From Candidatus Cloacimonadota bacterium (lineage in GTDB: Bacteria; Cloacimonadota; Cloacimonadia; Cloacimonadales; TCS61): a DNA stretch of 6,527 nt. The notes below the pieces were generated by a model. The model was not told the DNA's origin, did no database searches, and saw only the letters and a list, made by a program, of their open reading frames with translations. The stretch is taken from the NCBI GenBank assembly GCA_023133395.1, contig JAGLWO010000092.1, forward strand, positions 1 to 6,527. Reading direction: 5' to 3'. A program made the position numbers and the translations under genes. Below are positions 6,203 through 6,527 of this stretch, piece after piece. The first letter of the stretch is position 1, and each line of letters begins with the position of its first letter.

Positions 6203-6527
6203 ATGATCGTTTTTTATTAATAAAAACGTCACATGTTTTTTTACATACATTGCTCAAAATATCAAATTCCATGAATAACACGGTAGGATGTACTACACGC
6301 ATTTGATCTGTTTCGATATATTCAAAATCTTTATCTTTATAATATGTGTTAAGATAATCTACAATTGATTCAATTACTTCAATTCCTGCTATTTCCTTAA
6401 ATTCTTTATATGTCATTGCTAATTTAAATAATTTTAAAAGATTATGCCCGTATTCCTTTTTTAAAAACTTTAATTGTTTTCCTTTCGTTAGAAGAAAAGA
6501 TTTTAAAATCAATTCATAAGAATGACC
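6201..6527 (-). CDS. C-terminal part of a protein with HEPN-like signature, partial
   Basis: The minus-strand frame is open from the window edge (6527) to the TAG at 6201-6203, giving 108 residues. The true start lies beyond the window, since the frame stays open upstream of the possible TTG at 6510-6512. The visible start reads GHSYELILKSFLLTKG, then EYGHNLLKLFKLA. A helix of the form E-x-x-LK-x-x-L-x-x-x-G followed by GH-x-L-x-x-L is common in HEPN-like helical domains. The rest is helical and charged (IVDYLNTYYKDKDFEYIET), ending in a Cys-containing tail. No RxxxxH-type catalytic HEPN motif is visible in this part, so RNase activity cannot be claimed. It faces the HNH-like gene tail to tail across 133 bp. 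The HEPN assignment rests on pattern resemblance only. Confidence 0.5.
   Translation of the reverse strand, partial: GHSYELILKSFLLTKGKQLKFLKKEYGHNLLKLFKLAMTYKEFKEIAGIEVIESIVDYLNTYYKDKDFEYIETDQMRVVHPTVLFMEFDILSNVCKKTCDVFINKKRS

Noticed and set aside
6208..6228. CGTTTTT-TATTAAT-AAAAACG palindrome as a plus-strand terminator
   Set aside because: It lies inside the coding end of the minus-strand gene, and its stem is nearly all A-T; Lys and Asn codons in AT-rich DNA explain it. A T-run at 6236-6242 leaves a small chance it works.
230..6527. A single coherent new defence operon made of the TIR-like, HNH-like and HEPN-like genes
   Set aside because: A 3.9-kb surface lipoprotein with its own ribosome binding site separates them, one gene is on the opposite strand, and the TIR-like gene is interrupted; shared function is not supported.

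Overview
The window is AT-rich bacterial DNA with short intergenic gaps and Shine-Dalgarno-led genes (GGAG, AGGAGG and AAAGGA before three of the starts). The large lipoprotein, with fibronectin-III-like repeats ending in a Gly-rich parallel beta-helix, is a style common in AT-rich members of the FCB group (Cloacimonadota, Marinimicrobia and relatives). The strong Shine-Dalgarno sites argue mildly against typical Bacteroidota. This placement is an inference from protein style; no marker gene is present.

Layout. Positions 1-229 are non-coding as far as can be supported, with a TATAAT-like box inside a short dyad just before the first gene. Positions 230-976 encode a TIR-like (CAP12/Pycsar-effector type) protein of 248 codons, interrupted by one in-frame TAA at 602-604 right after the first strand of the TIR-like domain. 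A small DUF2158/YodC-like protein follows at 991-1206, 14 bp downstream and probably cotranscribed. After a 177-bp gap comes a 1284-residue lipoprotein (1384-5238) with a lipobox, nine FN3-like domains spaced about 90 residues apart, and a 445-residue right-handed beta-helix with ten recognisable Gly-rich rungs. Next is a 247-residue HNH-like putative nuclease (5324-6067). Convergent to it, on the minus strand, is the C-terminal part of a protein with a HEPN-like sequence signature (6201-6527, running off the window edge). The 133-bp gap between these two genes holds inverted repeats.

How it fits together. The TIR-like, HNH-like and HEPN-like genes belong to protein classes that are frequent in defence or mobile regions, so the window looks like accessory DNA. 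They do not form a recognisable defence operon: no cyclase, helicase, Argonaute or restriction partner is visible, and the cell-surface lipoprotein lies between them. The points most worth checking are the single nonsense codon in an otherwise well-preserved TIR-like gene, the two-domain duplication inside the FN3 array, the cysteine ladder in the beta-helix, and the HNH-like gene.
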